Below, piece by piece: positions 25,084 to 32,996 of a DNA stretch of 64,000 nucleotides. The position numbers and the translations under genes were made by a program. Location of the stretch: positions 310,001 to 374,000 of the forward strand of contig CAVVAB010000010.1 in assembly GCA_963746155.1 (NCBI GenBank). Reading direction: 5' to 3'. The notes under the pieces were generated by a model that saw only the letters and a program-made list of their open reading frames with translations, did not search any database and was not told the DNA's origin. Source of the stretch: AC-32 sp963746155 (lineage in GTDB: Bacteria > Actinomycetota > Thermoleophilia > Gaiellales > Gaiellaceae). Position 1 is the stretch's first letter. Each line of letters opens with the position of its first letter.

Positions 25084-26151
25084 GTGGCACAGGTGCTTCC
25101 GGCCGAGAGCGACCTTCGCCGCGTGATCGGCGACGGCGAGGGCGTTCCGGACGGCGAAGTCGAGGGGCTCACCGAGGCCGACCTGCTCGAGCTCCACCGC
25201 TGGCTCGTGCTCCTCCGCACCTACGACGAGCGCTCGGTCGTCTACCACAGCCAGGGCCGGATCGGCACGTACGCGATCTTCTGGAACCACGAGGCGATGC
25301 AGGCCGGCTCGGTCTACGCGCTCGAGCGCGAGGACTGGATCTTCCCGAGCTACCGCGAGTCGGCGATCGGGCTCCTGCGCGGGTTGCCCGCCGAGACCGT
25401 GCTCTCCTGGTGGCGCGGCCACCCGGCCGGCTGGTGGAACCCTGCCGACTGGAACGTCGCGTCGATCTGCGTGCCGATCGGGACGCACGTGCCGCATGCC
25501 GCCGGGCTCGCGTGGGGGAAGAAGCTGCGCGGCGAGGCGGCCTGCGCGATCGTCTACTTCGGCGACGGCGCGACCTCCGAGGGCTCGTTCCACGAGGGCG
25601 CCAACCTGGCCGGGGTGATGCGCGCGCCGCTCGTCCTCTTCTGCAACAACAACCAGTGGGCGATCTCGACGCCGGTCCAGGAGCAGACGGCGGCGAAGAC
25701 GCTGGCCGACAAGGCGGTCGGCTACGGGATGCCCGGGGTGCGCGTGGACGGGGCGGACGTGCTCGCCGTCTACGAGGCGACGCGAGAGGCGGTCGCGCGT
25801 GCCCGCGCGGGCGAGGGCCCGACCTTCATCGAGGCGGTCACCTACCGCTCGGCGCCGCACGCGACGGCCGACGACCCCACCGCCTACATCGACCTCGCCC
25901 GGGTCGAGGAGGAGAAGGAGCGCGAGTGCCTCGGCCGCTACGAGGCGTACCTGCGGCGCCTGGGGCTCCTCTCGGACGAGGCCGCGGAAGCCGTGCGCGC
26001 CGAGGCGGCGGAGCTGATGCGGGCGGGGATCGCCGCGGCGGAGGCCGAGCCGCCGGCCGATCCCGGGCTCGTGTTCTCGCACGCGTACGTCGACCCGCCC
26101 GCGTCGCTCGAGGACGACCTCGCCGAGCTGCGGAGGGTTCTCGGTGGCTGA
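25084..26151 (+). CDS. pdhA: 2-oxoacid dehydrogenase E1 component, alpha subunit (pyruvate or branched-chain)
   Basis: A 355-residue thiamine-diphosphate enzyme subunit. The ThDP/Mg site is FGDGATSEGSFHEGANLAGV ... CNNNQWAIS, the classic GDG-x(~26)-NN motif. The N-terminal RTYDERSVVYHSQGRIGTYA and FPSYRESAIGLLRG, with the phosphorylation-loop-like YRSAPHATADDPTAY, are typical. E1 alpha/beta heterotetramers decarboxylate pyruvate or branched-chain 2-oxoacids and transfer the acyl group to E2. Here pyruvate and 2-oxoisovalerate cannot be told apart. It overlaps pdhB by 8 bases. Confidence 0.87.
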   Translation: MAQVLPAESDLRRVIGDGEGVPDGEVEGLTEADLLELHRWLVLLRTYDERSVVYHSQGRIGTYAIFWNHEAMQAGSVYALEREDWIFPSYRESAIGLLRGLPAETVLSWWRGHPAGWWNPADWNVASICVPIGTHVPHAAGLAWGKKLRGEAACAIVYFGDGATSEGSFHEGANLAGVMRAPLVLFCNNNQWAISTPVQEQTAAKTLADKAVGYGMPGVRVDGADVLAVYEATREAVARARAGEGPTFIEAVTYRSAPHATADDPTAYIDLARVEEEKERECLGRYEAYLRRLGLLSDEAAEAVRAEAAELMRAGIAAAEAEPPADPGLVFSHAYVDPPASLEDDLAELRRVLGG

Positions 26152-27118
26152 GCTGACCCTCGTCGAGGCGATCAACGACGCGTTCCACGTCGAGCTCGGC
26201 CGCGACCCGAACGTGATGGTCATGGGCGAGGACGTCGGCCGCGCGGGCGGCGTCTTCCGGGCGACGGCCGGGCTGCGCGACCGCTACGGCGCGGAGCGCT
26301 GCGTCGACACCCCGCTCGCCGAGGCAGGAATGCTCGGCTCGGCCGTCGGCCTCTGCATGGCCGGCTGGCGGCCGGTCTGCGAGATGCAGTACGACGCGTT
26401 CTCCTACCCGTGCCTCGACCAGCTGATCACGCATGTCGGGCGCTACCGCTGGCGGACGGGCGGGAAGATGGAGTTCCCGCTCGTCGTCCGGATGCCCTAC
26501 GGCGGCGGCGTCCGCGCGCCCGAGCTGCACGACGACTCGCCCGAGGCGTACTACGTGCACACGCCGGGCGTGAAGGTCGCGATCCCGTCGACCCCGGCCG
26601 ACGCGAAGGGGCTGCTGGCCGCCGCGATCCGCGATCCCGATCCGGTCGTCGTGCTCGAGCCCAAGCTCCACTACCGGACGATGCGCGGCGAGGTGCCCGA
26701 GGGCGAGCACGTCGTCCCGCTCGGGGAGGCCCGGGTCGCGCGCGAGGGCTCGGACGTGACGCTGGTCGCGTACGGCGCGATGGTGCCGCTCGCCGAGCAG
26801 GCGGCCGAGGCGCTCGCGGACGAGGCGTCGGTCGAGGTGCTCGACATCCGGACGCTGAAGCCGTTGGACGAGGACGCGCTGCTGGCCGCAGCGGGGAAGA
26901 CGGGTCGCGTCGTGATCGTCCAGGAGGCTCCGCGGACGGCCGGCTACGGCGCGGAGCTCGCGGCAATCCTGGCGGAGAAGGCGATGCTCGACCTGCAGGC
27001 GCCGGTCCTGCGCGTGACGGGCTACGACGTCCCGTATCCGTACTGGCAGATCGAGGACGCGTACATGCCGTCGGTCGAGCGCGTGGTCGATGCGGTGCGG
27101 AGACTGCTCGAGTTCTGA
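26144..27118 (+). CDS. pdhB: 2-oxoacid dehydrogenase E1 component, beta subunit
   Basis: A 324-residue partner of the preceding E1 alpha. It has MGEDVGRAGGVFRATAGL at the N-terminus, CVDTPLAEAGMLGSAVGLCM and CEMQYDAFSYPCLDQLITHV. The C-terminal transketolase-like domain contains VEVLDIRTLKPLDEDALLA and IVQEAPRTAGYGAELAA. GTG 26144 lies within the end of pdhA. Its own stop TGA is overlapped by the possible CTG start of the acetyltransferase gene. Confidence 0.88.
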   Translation: MAELTLVEAINDAFHVELGRDPNVMVMGEDVGRAGGVFRATAGLRDRYGAERCVDTPLAEAGMLGSAVGLCMAGWRPVCEMQYDAFSYPCLDQLITHVGRYRWRTGGKMEFPLVVRMPYGGGVRAPELHDDSPEAYYVHTPGVKVAIPSTPADAKGLLAAAIRDPDPVVVLEPKLHYRTMRGEVPEGEHVVPLGEARVAREGSDVTLVAYGAMVPLAEQAAEALADEASVEVLDIRTLKPLDEDALLAAAGKTGRVVIVQEAPRTAGYGAELAAILAEKAMLDLQAPVLRVTGYDVPYPYWQIEDAYMPSVERVVDAVRRLLEF

Positions 27119-27741
27119 TCGCCTCGCCGCCGTACCGGATCGTCACCGACAGGCTCGTCCTGCGCTGCTGGGAGCCCGCCGACGCGCCGCGGCTCAAGGA
27201 GGCGGTCGACTCGAGCCTCGACCACCTGCGGCCGTGGATGCCGTGGGCACACGAGGCGCCGGTGCCCGTCGAGCAGACCGTCGAGCTCCTGCGGACCTTC
27301 CGCGGCCGCTTCGACCTCGGGCAGGACTTCATCTACGGCATCTTCTCCTCCGACGAATCGGAAGTGGTGGGAGGGACCGGACTGCATCCGCGGATCGGCC
27401 AGGGCGCCCTGGAGATCGGCTACTGGATTCGCGCGAGCCAGGCAGGGCGCGGCTTTGCGACCGAGGTGGCCGCGGCGCTCACGCGCGTCGCCCTCGCGAT
27501 CGACGGGCTCGAGCGGGTCGAGGTGCGCGTCGACCCGGCCAACGAGGCGAGCCTCGCGATCCCGCGGAAGCTCGGCTTCGTCGAGGAAGGGACGCTTCGG
27601 AGGCGGCTGCACGGGCCCGACGGGACGCCGCTCCAGCGGGACGCGGTCGTGTTCGCGCTGCTGCGCGGCGAGCTGCCCGGAACGCCGGTTGCCGAGGCGC
27701 AGGTGGAGGCCTTCGACGCGGCTGGCGGAAGGGTCGTCTAG
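27115..27741 (+). CDS. GNAT family N-acetyltransferase (RimJ/RimL type)
   Basis: About 208 residues. PPYRIVTDRLVLRCWEPADA at the N-terminus, the middle IGYWIRASQAGRGFATEVAA (acetyl-CoA pyrophosphate loop, here QAGRGFA) and VRVDPANEASLAIPRKLGFV are characteristic of RimJ/RimL-like acetyltransferases that modify ribosomal-protein N-termini or small molecules. No ATG, GTG or TTG lies in frame between the pdhB end and the conserved N-terminus. The only candidate is CTG 27115, overlapping the pdhB stop as CTGA. The stop TAG shares a base with the next GTG. Confidence 0.72.
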   Translation: MIASPPYRIVTDRLVLRCWEPADAPRLKEAVDSSLDHLRPWMPWAHEAPVPVEQTVELLRTFRGRFDLGQDFIYGIFSSDESEVVGGTGLHPRIGQGALEIGYWIRASQAGRGFATEVAAALTRVALAIDGLERVEVRVDPANEASLAIPRKLGFVEEGTLRRRLHGPDGTPLQRDAVVFALLRGELPGTPVAEAQVEAFDAAGGRVV

Positions 27742-28673
27742 TGGCGCTGCACGAGCTTCCGTTCGAGCGGCGGACGCTGCACGGGCACTTCTCGCGGGAC
27801 CTGCCGCCGGTGCTGTCGGTCGATCCGGGCGACTCGGTGGTGTTCTCGACGGCGGACGCTGGGTGGGGGATCGGGCCGCCGACCGACCTGCGTGGCACGC
27901 GTGAGCAGTTCGAGCCGCGCGAGCCCGAGCTTGACGACGGCCATGCGCTGATGGGGCCGATCGAGGTGCGCGGGGCGCGCGCCGGCGGGACGCTGGCCGT
28001 GCGGGTCGACGAGCTGCGCGTCGGGACGTGGGGGATCACCGACGCGGGCGGCTGGCCGACGCCGCTGAACGAGAGGCTCGGGGTAGCGGAAGGCGAGACA
28101 CACACGCTCGTCTGGTCGCTCGACGCCGACGCGGGGACCGGGCGCGACCAGTTCGGGCGCGTCGTCCGGCTACGGCCGTTTCTCGGCGTGATGGGGATGC
28201 CGCCGCCGGAGCCGGGTGTCCACTCGACGTCTCCGCCGCGGCGCTGGGGCGGGAACATCGACTGCACGGAGCTCGGCGTCGGCGCCACGCTGTACCTGCC
28301 GATCCCGGTCGACGGGGCGCTGTTCTCGGCCGGCGACGGGCATGCGAGCCAGGGGGACGGCGAGGTCTCGCAGCTCGCCATCGAGGCGCCGATGGAACGG
28401 GTGCAGCTGACGTTGTCGCTTTCGGATCTCGAGCTTCAGAACCCGATCGCGCGGATCGACGGCGCCTGGCTGACGTTCGGCTTCGACGAGGATCTCGACG
28501 AGGCCGCCGCGCAGGCGGTCGACGGGATGCTCGAGCTGATGCGGCGGGAGCGCGGCTTCGAGCGCCGGGATGCGCTGGCGCTCGCCAGCGTGATCGTCGA
28601 CGTTCGCATCACCCAGCTCGTGAACGGCGTCCAGGGCGCGCACGCGGTTCTCCGCGACGACGCGCTCGTCTAG
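27741..28673 (+). CDS. Acetamidase/formamidase family protein
   Basis: A 310-residue protein of the FmdA_AmdA family, which hydrolyses short aliphatic amides to ammonia and the acid. Typical segments are VDPGDSVVFSTADAGWG, HALMGPIEVRGARAGGTLAV, PRRWGGNIDCTELGVGATLY and GDGHASQGDGEVSQLAIEAP. The enzyme is cytosolic. Its place between E1 and E2 of the dehydrogenase complex gives no obvious pathway link. The start GTG overlaps the previous stop by one base. Its TAG stop begins the TAGGGT hexamer of the E2 gene. Confidence 0.82.
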   Translation: MALHELPFERRTLHGHFSRDLPPVLSVDPGDSVVFSTADAGWGIGPPTDLRGTREQFEPREPELDDGHALMGPIEVRGARAGGTLAVRVDELRVGTWGITDAGGWPTPLNERLGVAEGETHTLVWSLDADAGTGRDQFGRVVRLRPFLGVMGMPPPEPGVHSTSPPRRWGGNIDCTELGVGATLYLPIPVDGALFSAGDGHASQGDGEVSQLAIEAPMERVQLTLSLSDLELQNPIARIDGAWLTFGFDEDLDEAAAQAVDGMLELMRRERGFERRDALALASVIVDVRITQLVNGVQGAHAVLRDDALV

Positions 28674-28676
28674 GGT
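28671..28676 (+). promoter_or_regulatory. -10 hexamer TAGGGT for the E2 gene
   Basis: TAGGGT ends 8 bases before GTG 28685 and includes the TAG stop of the formamidase gene. Confidence 0.42.
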
Positions 28677-28684
28677 CTCCGGCC

Positions 28685-29809
28685 GTGGCGTACGAGTTCA
28701 AGCTGCCCGATCTCGGGGAGGGCCTGACGGAGGGCGAGGTCGCGCGCTGGCTCGTCTCGGAGGGGCAGGAGGTCGCGGAGGACGACCCGCTCGTCGAGAT
28801 CCAGACGGACAAGACGACGGTCGAGATCCCGTCGCCTGCGGCCGGGGTGGTCGCCCGGATCCTGGTCGCGGAGGGCGACGTCGTCCCGGTGGGCACGGTG
28901 CTGGTCGTGATCGGCGAGGACGGCGCCGCCCAGGACGGTTCGGCGCGCGGGGAACCGGAGCCCGCACCGGCCGTTTCGGCCATGCCAGGGGGACAGTCCC
29001 CGGGACCTGGCCAGACGGGACGTGTCCGCGCGACGCCGCTCGTCCGACGGCTTGCCCAGGAGCTCGGCGTCGACCTCCAGAGCCTGGACGGAACGGGCCC
29101 GCAAGGACGAGTGACCGAAGAGGACGTGCGCTCGGCAGCCATGTCCGGGGGACAGGCCCCGGGCCACGGCCAGGAAGGACGGCGGGAACGGCTTCGCGGC
29201 GTCCGGCGGCTCGTCGCCGAGCACATGTCCCGCGCCCACCGCGAGGTGCCGCCAGTGACGTGGGTCGAGGAGTGCGACTTCGGCAACGTCGACCTCCGCC
29301 GCCTCGTCCCGACGACGCTCAAGGCCGTCGCCGAGACGCTCCCCGAGTTCCCCGAGCTGAACGCCCGGCTCGACCGCGAGGAGATCGTCTACCTCGACCG
29401 CTACGACATCGGCGTCGCCGTCCAGACCGACCAGGGGCTCGTCGTCCCGGTCGTCCGCAGCTGCGGCACGAAGTCCGTCGATGAGCTCGCCGAGGAGGTC
29501 GAGCGCCTCGCCGAGGCCGCCCGCGCGGGAACGCTCGCCCCCGAGGAGCTCCGCGACTCGACGTTCACCGTCACGAGCGCCGGCAAGCTCGGCGGGCTCT
29601 TCACGACGCCGATCGTCAACCACCCTGAAGCCGCGATCCTCAGTCTCGGCCGGGTCGCCGAGCGCCCGGTGGTACGAGACGGCGAGGTCGTCGCCCGCCC
29701 GACGGGCTACGTCTCCGTCACGTTCGACCATCGCATCGTCGACGGCGCGCGCGCAGCCGAGTTCGGGCTCGCCGTGATCCGCCGCCTCGAAGCGCCCGCA
29801 GGCTCGTAG
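28685..29809 (+). CDS. pdhC: 2-oxoacid dehydrogenase E2, dihydrolipoamide acyltransferase
   Basis: A 374-residue protein with three parts. The lipoyl domain (1-80) has the lipoylated Lys in VEIQTDKTTVEIPSPAAG. The peripheral subunit-binding domain (about 115-150) reads ATPLVRRLAQELGVDL and DGTGPQGRVTEEDV. The catalytic domain (about 165-374) has the active-site FDHRIVDGARAAEF. The two flexible linkers each contain a glycine-rich insert, AMPGGQSPGPGQTGR and AMSGGQAPGHGQEGR. At the DNA level these are diverged copies of a 42-base palindromic repeat. It transfers the acyl group from E1 to CoA. E3 is not in this window. Confidence 0.88.
   Translation: MAYEFKLPDLGEGLTEGEVARWLVSEGQEVAEDDPLVEIQTDKTTVEIPSPAAGVVARILVAEGDVVPVGTVLVVIGEDGAAQDGSARGEPEPAPAVSAMPGGQSPGPGQTGRVRATPLVRRLAQELGVDLQSLDGTGPQGRVTEEDVRSAAMSGGQAPGHGQEGRRERLRGVRRLVAEHMSRAHREVPPVTWVEECDFGNVDLRRLVPTTLKAVAETLPEFPELNARLDREEIVYLDRYDIGVAVQTDQGLVVPVVRSCGTKSVDELAEEVERLAEAARAGTLAPEELRDSTFTVTSAGKLGGLFTTPIVNHPEAAILSLGRVAERPVVRDGEVVARPTGYVSVTFDHRIVDGARAAEFGLAVIRRLEAPAGS
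28981..29022 (+). repeat. Palindromic repeat copy 1 inside the E2 lipoyl-PSBD linker
   Basis: A 42-base unit with the core GGGGGACAGTCCCCGGG, about 79% identical (33 of 42) to the copy at 29140-29181 and in the same reading frame. Confidence 0.55.
29140..29181 (+). repeat. Palindromic repeat copy 2 inside the E2 PSBD-catalytic linker
   Basis: A 42-base unit with the core GGGGGACAGGCCCCGGG. With copy 1 it brackets the subunit-binding domain exactly, and both add about 14 flexible residues. Confidence 0.55.
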
Positions 29810-29816
29810 CGGCTTC

Positions 29817-29822
29817 TAGACT
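29817..29822 (+). promoter_or_regulatory. -10 hexamer TAGACT before the glycine-rich membrane gene
   Basis: TAGACT ends 10 bases before ATG 29833, the longest spacing but one among the sites listed here. Confidence 0.35.
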
Positions 29823-29832
29823 CTCGGCCGAG

Positions 29833-30252
29833 ATGTGGGCCTGGTACTGGATCGGCGTCTCGGTCGGCCTCGGGATCGCGATCGGGACGCTCCTGTCGGG
29901 GCTCCTGGCCCCTCGCCGCGCGCTCCTGCTGGCGGTCGCGCTCGGCGCGGCGGGGCTCGGGGCGGCGGTGGGATACCTGCTCGACGGCTGGGCGGGCGGC
30001 ATCGGCGGCGGGATCGGAGGGCTGATCGGCGCGCTCTCGGCCGCGGTCATCGTCCTCGGCGCGCTGGCTCGCGGCGGCACGCGGATGGGGACGGCGATCC
30101 TGATCGTGCTCGCCGCGCTCGTGCTCGCCGCGCTCGCATTCGTCCCGTTCGTCGGGTACCTCGAAGCCGTCGTGATGCTGCTGCTCGCGCTGCGGGCGCA
30201 GCGCAGCCAGCCCGAGCGCTACGCCGGCCTGCGCAGCCTGGCCCGCGACTAG
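29833..30252 (+). CDS. Glycine/alanine-rich integral membrane protein
   Basis: A 139-residue protein made of about four helices: YWIGVSVGLGIAIGTLLSGL, LLAVALGAAGLGAAVGYLL, GGGIGGLIGALSAAVIVLG and AILIVLAALVLAALAFVPF. It has a short basic C-terminal tail (ALRAQRSQPERYAG). The repeated glycine zipper-like GGIGGGIGGLIG is the most distinctive part. No family is recognised. It overlaps the start of the phosphodiesterase gene by one base, so the two are co-expressed. Confidence 0.55.
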   Translation: MWAWYWIGVSVGLGIAIGTLLSGLLAPRRALLLAVALGAAGLGAAVGYLLDGWAGGIGGGIGGLIGALSAAVIVLGALARGGTRMGTAILIVLAALVLAALAFVPFVGYLEAVVMLLLALRAQRSQPERYAGLRSLARD

Positions 30253-31595
30253 TGCCCCAGCGCAAGAAGCTGATCCTCGTCGTCATCGACGGCCTCACAC
30301 CCGGGGTCTTCGAGGACGCGGTTGCCAAGGAAACGACCCCCGCACTGGCGTTTCTCGCCGCGCACGGGAGCTACGGCCGCGGGATCAGCCCGTTCCCGTC
30401 GCTGACCCCGGTGTGTCTCTCGTCGATCGCGACAGGCGCGCAGCCCGACGTGCACGGGATCCCGCACCTCGTCTGGTACCACCGCGGCGAGCGCCGCGTC
30501 GTCGAGTACGGCTCCTCGTTCGCTGCGATCCGCGCGGCGGGCACCCGCCGCTCGATCCTGGACGCGATCTTCAACATGAACGAGCAGCACCTTCGCCCGG
30601 AGGCGACGACCGTCTACGAGGCCCTCGAGGACGCGGGGCTGACGGCGGCCGCAGTGAACGTCACCTGCTACCGCGGGCGCACCCGGCACAGGCCGCGCCC
30701 GCCGTGGCTCACCCGGCCCGCGTACGGCCCGCAGCGGTTCTTCTTCTTCAACCTCTACGAGTCGGACGTGACGGGCGCGCCGGTCGCCGTCTTCGGTCGC
30801 TCAGGAGGCTCGATCGACGCGTACGCGGCCGCCGTCGGGCGCTGGCTCGTCACCCGGGACGCCTTCGACTTCCTCTTCTACTACCTGCCGGACTACGACT
30901 TCGCGTCGCACGCGCTCGGCCCGGACGCCGCCGAGGAGGCGCTCGTGCGCAGCGACGCCGCGGTCGGCGCGCTGATCGAGGCGGCCGGCGGCCCGGACGA
31001 GTTCCTCGAGCGCTACGCCGTCGTCGTCTGCTCGGACCACGGCCAGACGCCCGTCGAGCGCGTGGCCTCGCTGCAGACGAGCTTCGCCCGCGTCGAGAAC
31101 ACGCTTGTGACCGCGTCCAACCGAGCGGGGATGGTCTACCGGCTCCCGGGCTGCCGCGAGGACGCCGCCGCCCTGGCGCAGCGCCTGGACGGAACCGGCG
31201 CCGCCGAGGTCACGCTCTACCGCGAGGGGGACGAGGCCGTCGCGCGCCGCGACGGGGCGGAGCTCCGCTTCAGCCGGTCGGGCGAAGGCTGGAGCACGAG
31301 CGGCGACACCGCGATCCTCGACCAGCCCGACGCGCTCGAGCGTGCCTGGTGCGCACTCGCGAACCCGAACGCAGGCGACCTCATCGTCTCGCCGCCGCTG
31401 GGCCTCGAGTTCGCCGACCTCGCCGGCCGGAGCCACAGAGGCGGGGGCAGCCACGGCTCGCTCGAGGCGGGCGACTCCGAGGTGCCGATGCTCACCGTCG
31501 GCCTCGACGGAGCGCGCCCGGAGCGCATCGTCGACGTCAAGCAGCTCGTCCTCGGGCACTTCGGCGTCCGCGCTCGCAAGCGGCATGCAGCCTGA
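30252..31595 (+). CDS. Alkaline phosphatase / nucleotide pyrophosphatase superfamily protein
   Basis: A 447-residue protein. KKLILVVIDGLTPGVFEDAV carries the first metal Asp. The catalytic Ser/Thr region is FPSLTPVCLSSIATGAQPDVHG. Later metal ligands appear in LPDYDFASHALGP (Asp and His) and VVVCSDHGQTPVE (Asp, His), with SHRGGGSHGSL near the C-terminus. This is the type I phosphodiesterase/nucleotide pyrophosphatase or phosphoglycerate-mutase-like group of the alkaline phosphatase superfamily. There is no signal peptide, so a cytosolic location is likely. The substrate is unknown. Confidence 0.75.
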   Translation: MPQRKKLILVVIDGLTPGVFEDAVAKETTPALAFLAAHGSYGRGISPFPSLTPVCLSSIATGAQPDVHGIPHLVWYHRGERRVVEYGSSFAAIRAAGTRRSILDAIFNMNEQHLRPEATTVYEALEDAGLTAAAVNVTCYRGRTRHRPRPPWLTRPAYGPQRFFFFNLYESDVTGAPVAVFGRSGGSIDAYAAAVGRWLVTRDAFDFLFYYLPDYDFASHALGPDAAEEALVRSDAAVGALIEAAGGPDEFLERYAVVVCSDHGQTPVERVASLQTSFARVENTLVTASNRAGMVYRLPGCREDAAALAQRLDGTGAAEVTLYREGDEAVARRDGAELRFSRSGEGWSTSGDTAILDQPDALERAWCALANPNAGDLIVSPPLGLEFADLAGRSHRGGGSHGSLEAGDSEVPMLTVGLDGARPERIVDVKQLVLGHFGVRARKRHAA

Positions 31596-32230
31596 CGAGC
31601 TCGCCCGGGCGCGGCGCGAGATGGTCGAGCGCCAGCTGCGCGGGCGGGACATCGTCGACGAGCGGGTGCTCACCGCGATGGAGCGCGTGCCGCGCGAGCT
31701 CTTCGCCGGGCGACCTTGCCCACGCCTTCGAGGACGCGGCGCTTCCGATCGGGCACGGGCAGACGATCTCCCAGCCGTACATGGTCGCGCGCATCTGCGA
31801 GGCGCTCGAGGTGACGCCCGGCCAGCGCGTGCTCGACGTGGGCACGGGCTCCGGCTACCAGGCGGCGGTGCTCGCCGAGCTCGGTGCCGAGGTGGTGACG
31901 ATCGAGCGGATCCCGGAGCTCGCCGAGCAGGCGCGCGCGAACCTCGCCGCCGCCGGGTACGACCAGGTCGAGGTCGTCGTCGGAGACGGCACCCTCGGCG
32001 TGCCCGAGCGAGCGCCGTTCGACGGGATTGCCGTCGCCGCCGCGGCCCCCGGCCTGCCGGAGACGCTGTACGAGCAGCTGCGCGTCGGCGGTCGCCTCGT
32101 CGTGCCGGTCGGCGGCCACCGCGCGCAGCGTCTCGAGGTGATCGTGCGCAGCCCCGAAGGCCCGGCGGTCGTCCACTCCGTCCCGTGCCGGTTCGTGCCG
32201 CTCGTCGGGAAGGAAGGCTTCACCGCGTGA
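31585..32230 (+). CDS. pcm: Protein-L-isoaspartate O-methyltransferase (single frameshift)
   Basis: A repair methyltransferase acting on isoaspartyl residues, about 214 residues. N-terminal MQPDELARARREMVERQLRG and VLTAMERVPRELFAG are in one frame. GDLAHAFEDAALPIGHGQTI with SQPYMVARICEAL and the SAM motif VLDVGTGSGYQAAVLAEL continue one base later. Removing one G from GCCGGGCGACC at about 31709 restores a perfect family match (ELFAGDLAHAFED). The length is 3n+1. It overlaps the upstream gene by 11 bases and the acylphosphatase gene by GTGA. Confidence 0.88.
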
Positions 32231-32499
32231 CGTCCACCCGGGTGCGCGTGCGGGCGAAGGGACGCGTGCAGGGCGTCTTCTTCCGGGCCGAGACGCGCGC
32301 GCGGGCGGGGTCGCTCGGGGTCGCGGGCTGGGTCGCCAACCTCCCGGACGGGAGCGTCGAGGCCGTGTTCGAGGGCGACGAGGAGTCGGTCGAGTCGATG
32401 GTGCGCTGGTGCCGTCAAGGCCCCGACGGCGCCCGGGTCGACGAGCTCGAGGCCGTGCGCGAGGAGCCCGAGGGCGAGGTCGGCTTCCGGGTCCGGTAG
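32227..32499 (+). CDS. acyP: Acylphosphatase
   Basis: A 90-residue ferredoxin-like enzyme hydrolysing acyl phosphates. RAKGRVQGVFFRAETRARAG contains the phosphate-binding GRVQGVFFR with the catalytic Arg. GVAGWVANLPDGSVEAVFEG contains the catalytic Asn. GTG 32227 overlaps the pcm stop, and the length matches the family norm of 88-95. Confidence 0.92.
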   Translation: MTSTRVRVRAKGRVQGVFFRAETRARAGSLGVAGWVANLPDGSVEAVFEGDEESVESMVRWCRQGPDGARVDELEAVREEPEGEVGFRVR

Positions 32500-32510
32500 C
32501 CGGCGGTTGC

Positions 32511-32516
32511 TAGGCT
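32511..32516 (+). promoter_or_regulatory. -10 hexamer TAGGCT for the GtrA-like gene
   Basis: TAGGCT ends 9 bases before ATG 32526. Confidence 0.4.
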
Positions 32517-32525
32517 CGCGCGCCG

Positions 32526-32975
32526 ATGGCCGACTCGCCCGCCGCCTCCCTCTCCCGCAGGCGCACCCGCGCCGGCCGCGCGCTTCGCCGGCCGCAGAAC
32601 TGGGTGCAGCTGGGGAAGTTCGCCGCGGTCGGGGCGAGCGGCTACATCGTGAACCTCGTCGTCTATACCGCGCTCCTGAAGGGGGCCGGGTTCCACTACG
32701 CGGCGGCCGCGACCTGCTCGTTCCTCGTCGCGGTGACCAACAACTACCTCTGGAACCGGCTCTGGACGTTTCGCGCCCAGCGGGGTCACGTCGGGTGGCA
32801 GGGCCTGCGCTTCCTCGTCGTCGCCCTGGTCGCCTACGCGGCGAACCTTGCGCTGCTCAGCGTCCTGATCGCGTTCGGCCTCGACGAGGTGCTCGCCCAG
32901 GCGATCGCGATCCTGTTCGTCACGCCGCTGAACTTCATCGGAAACAAGCTCTGGTCGTTTCGTTCGCGCGCCTGA
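32526..32975 (+). CDS. GtrA family membrane protein
   Basis: A 149-residue protein with four helices: LGKFAAVGASGYIVNLVVYT, YAAAATCSFLVAVTNNYLWN, FLVVALVAYAANLALLSVL and VLAQAIAILFVTPLNFIGNK. NNYLWNRLWTF and NFIGNKLWSFR are the paired signatures of the GtrA family, which helps flip lipid-linked sugars (such as undecaprenyl-phosphate-glucose) for cell-envelope glycosylation. The two following GT87-like genes fit such a role. Confidence 0.85.
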   Translation: MADSPAASLSRRRTRAGRALRRPQNWVQLGKFAAVGASGYIVNLVVYTALLKGAGFHYAAAATCSFLVAVTNNYLWNRLWTFRAQRGHVGWQGLRFLVVALVAYAANLALLSVLIAFGLDEVLAQAIAILFVTPLNFIGNKLWSFRSRA

Positions 32976-32983
32976 CCGGGCGC

Positions 32984-32989
32984 TAGGCT
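32984..32989 (+). promoter_or_regulatory. -10 hexamer TAGGCT for the first GT87-like gene
   Basis: TAGGCT ends 7 bases before ATG 32997. Confidence 0.42.
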
Positions 32990-32996
32990 GGCGCGC

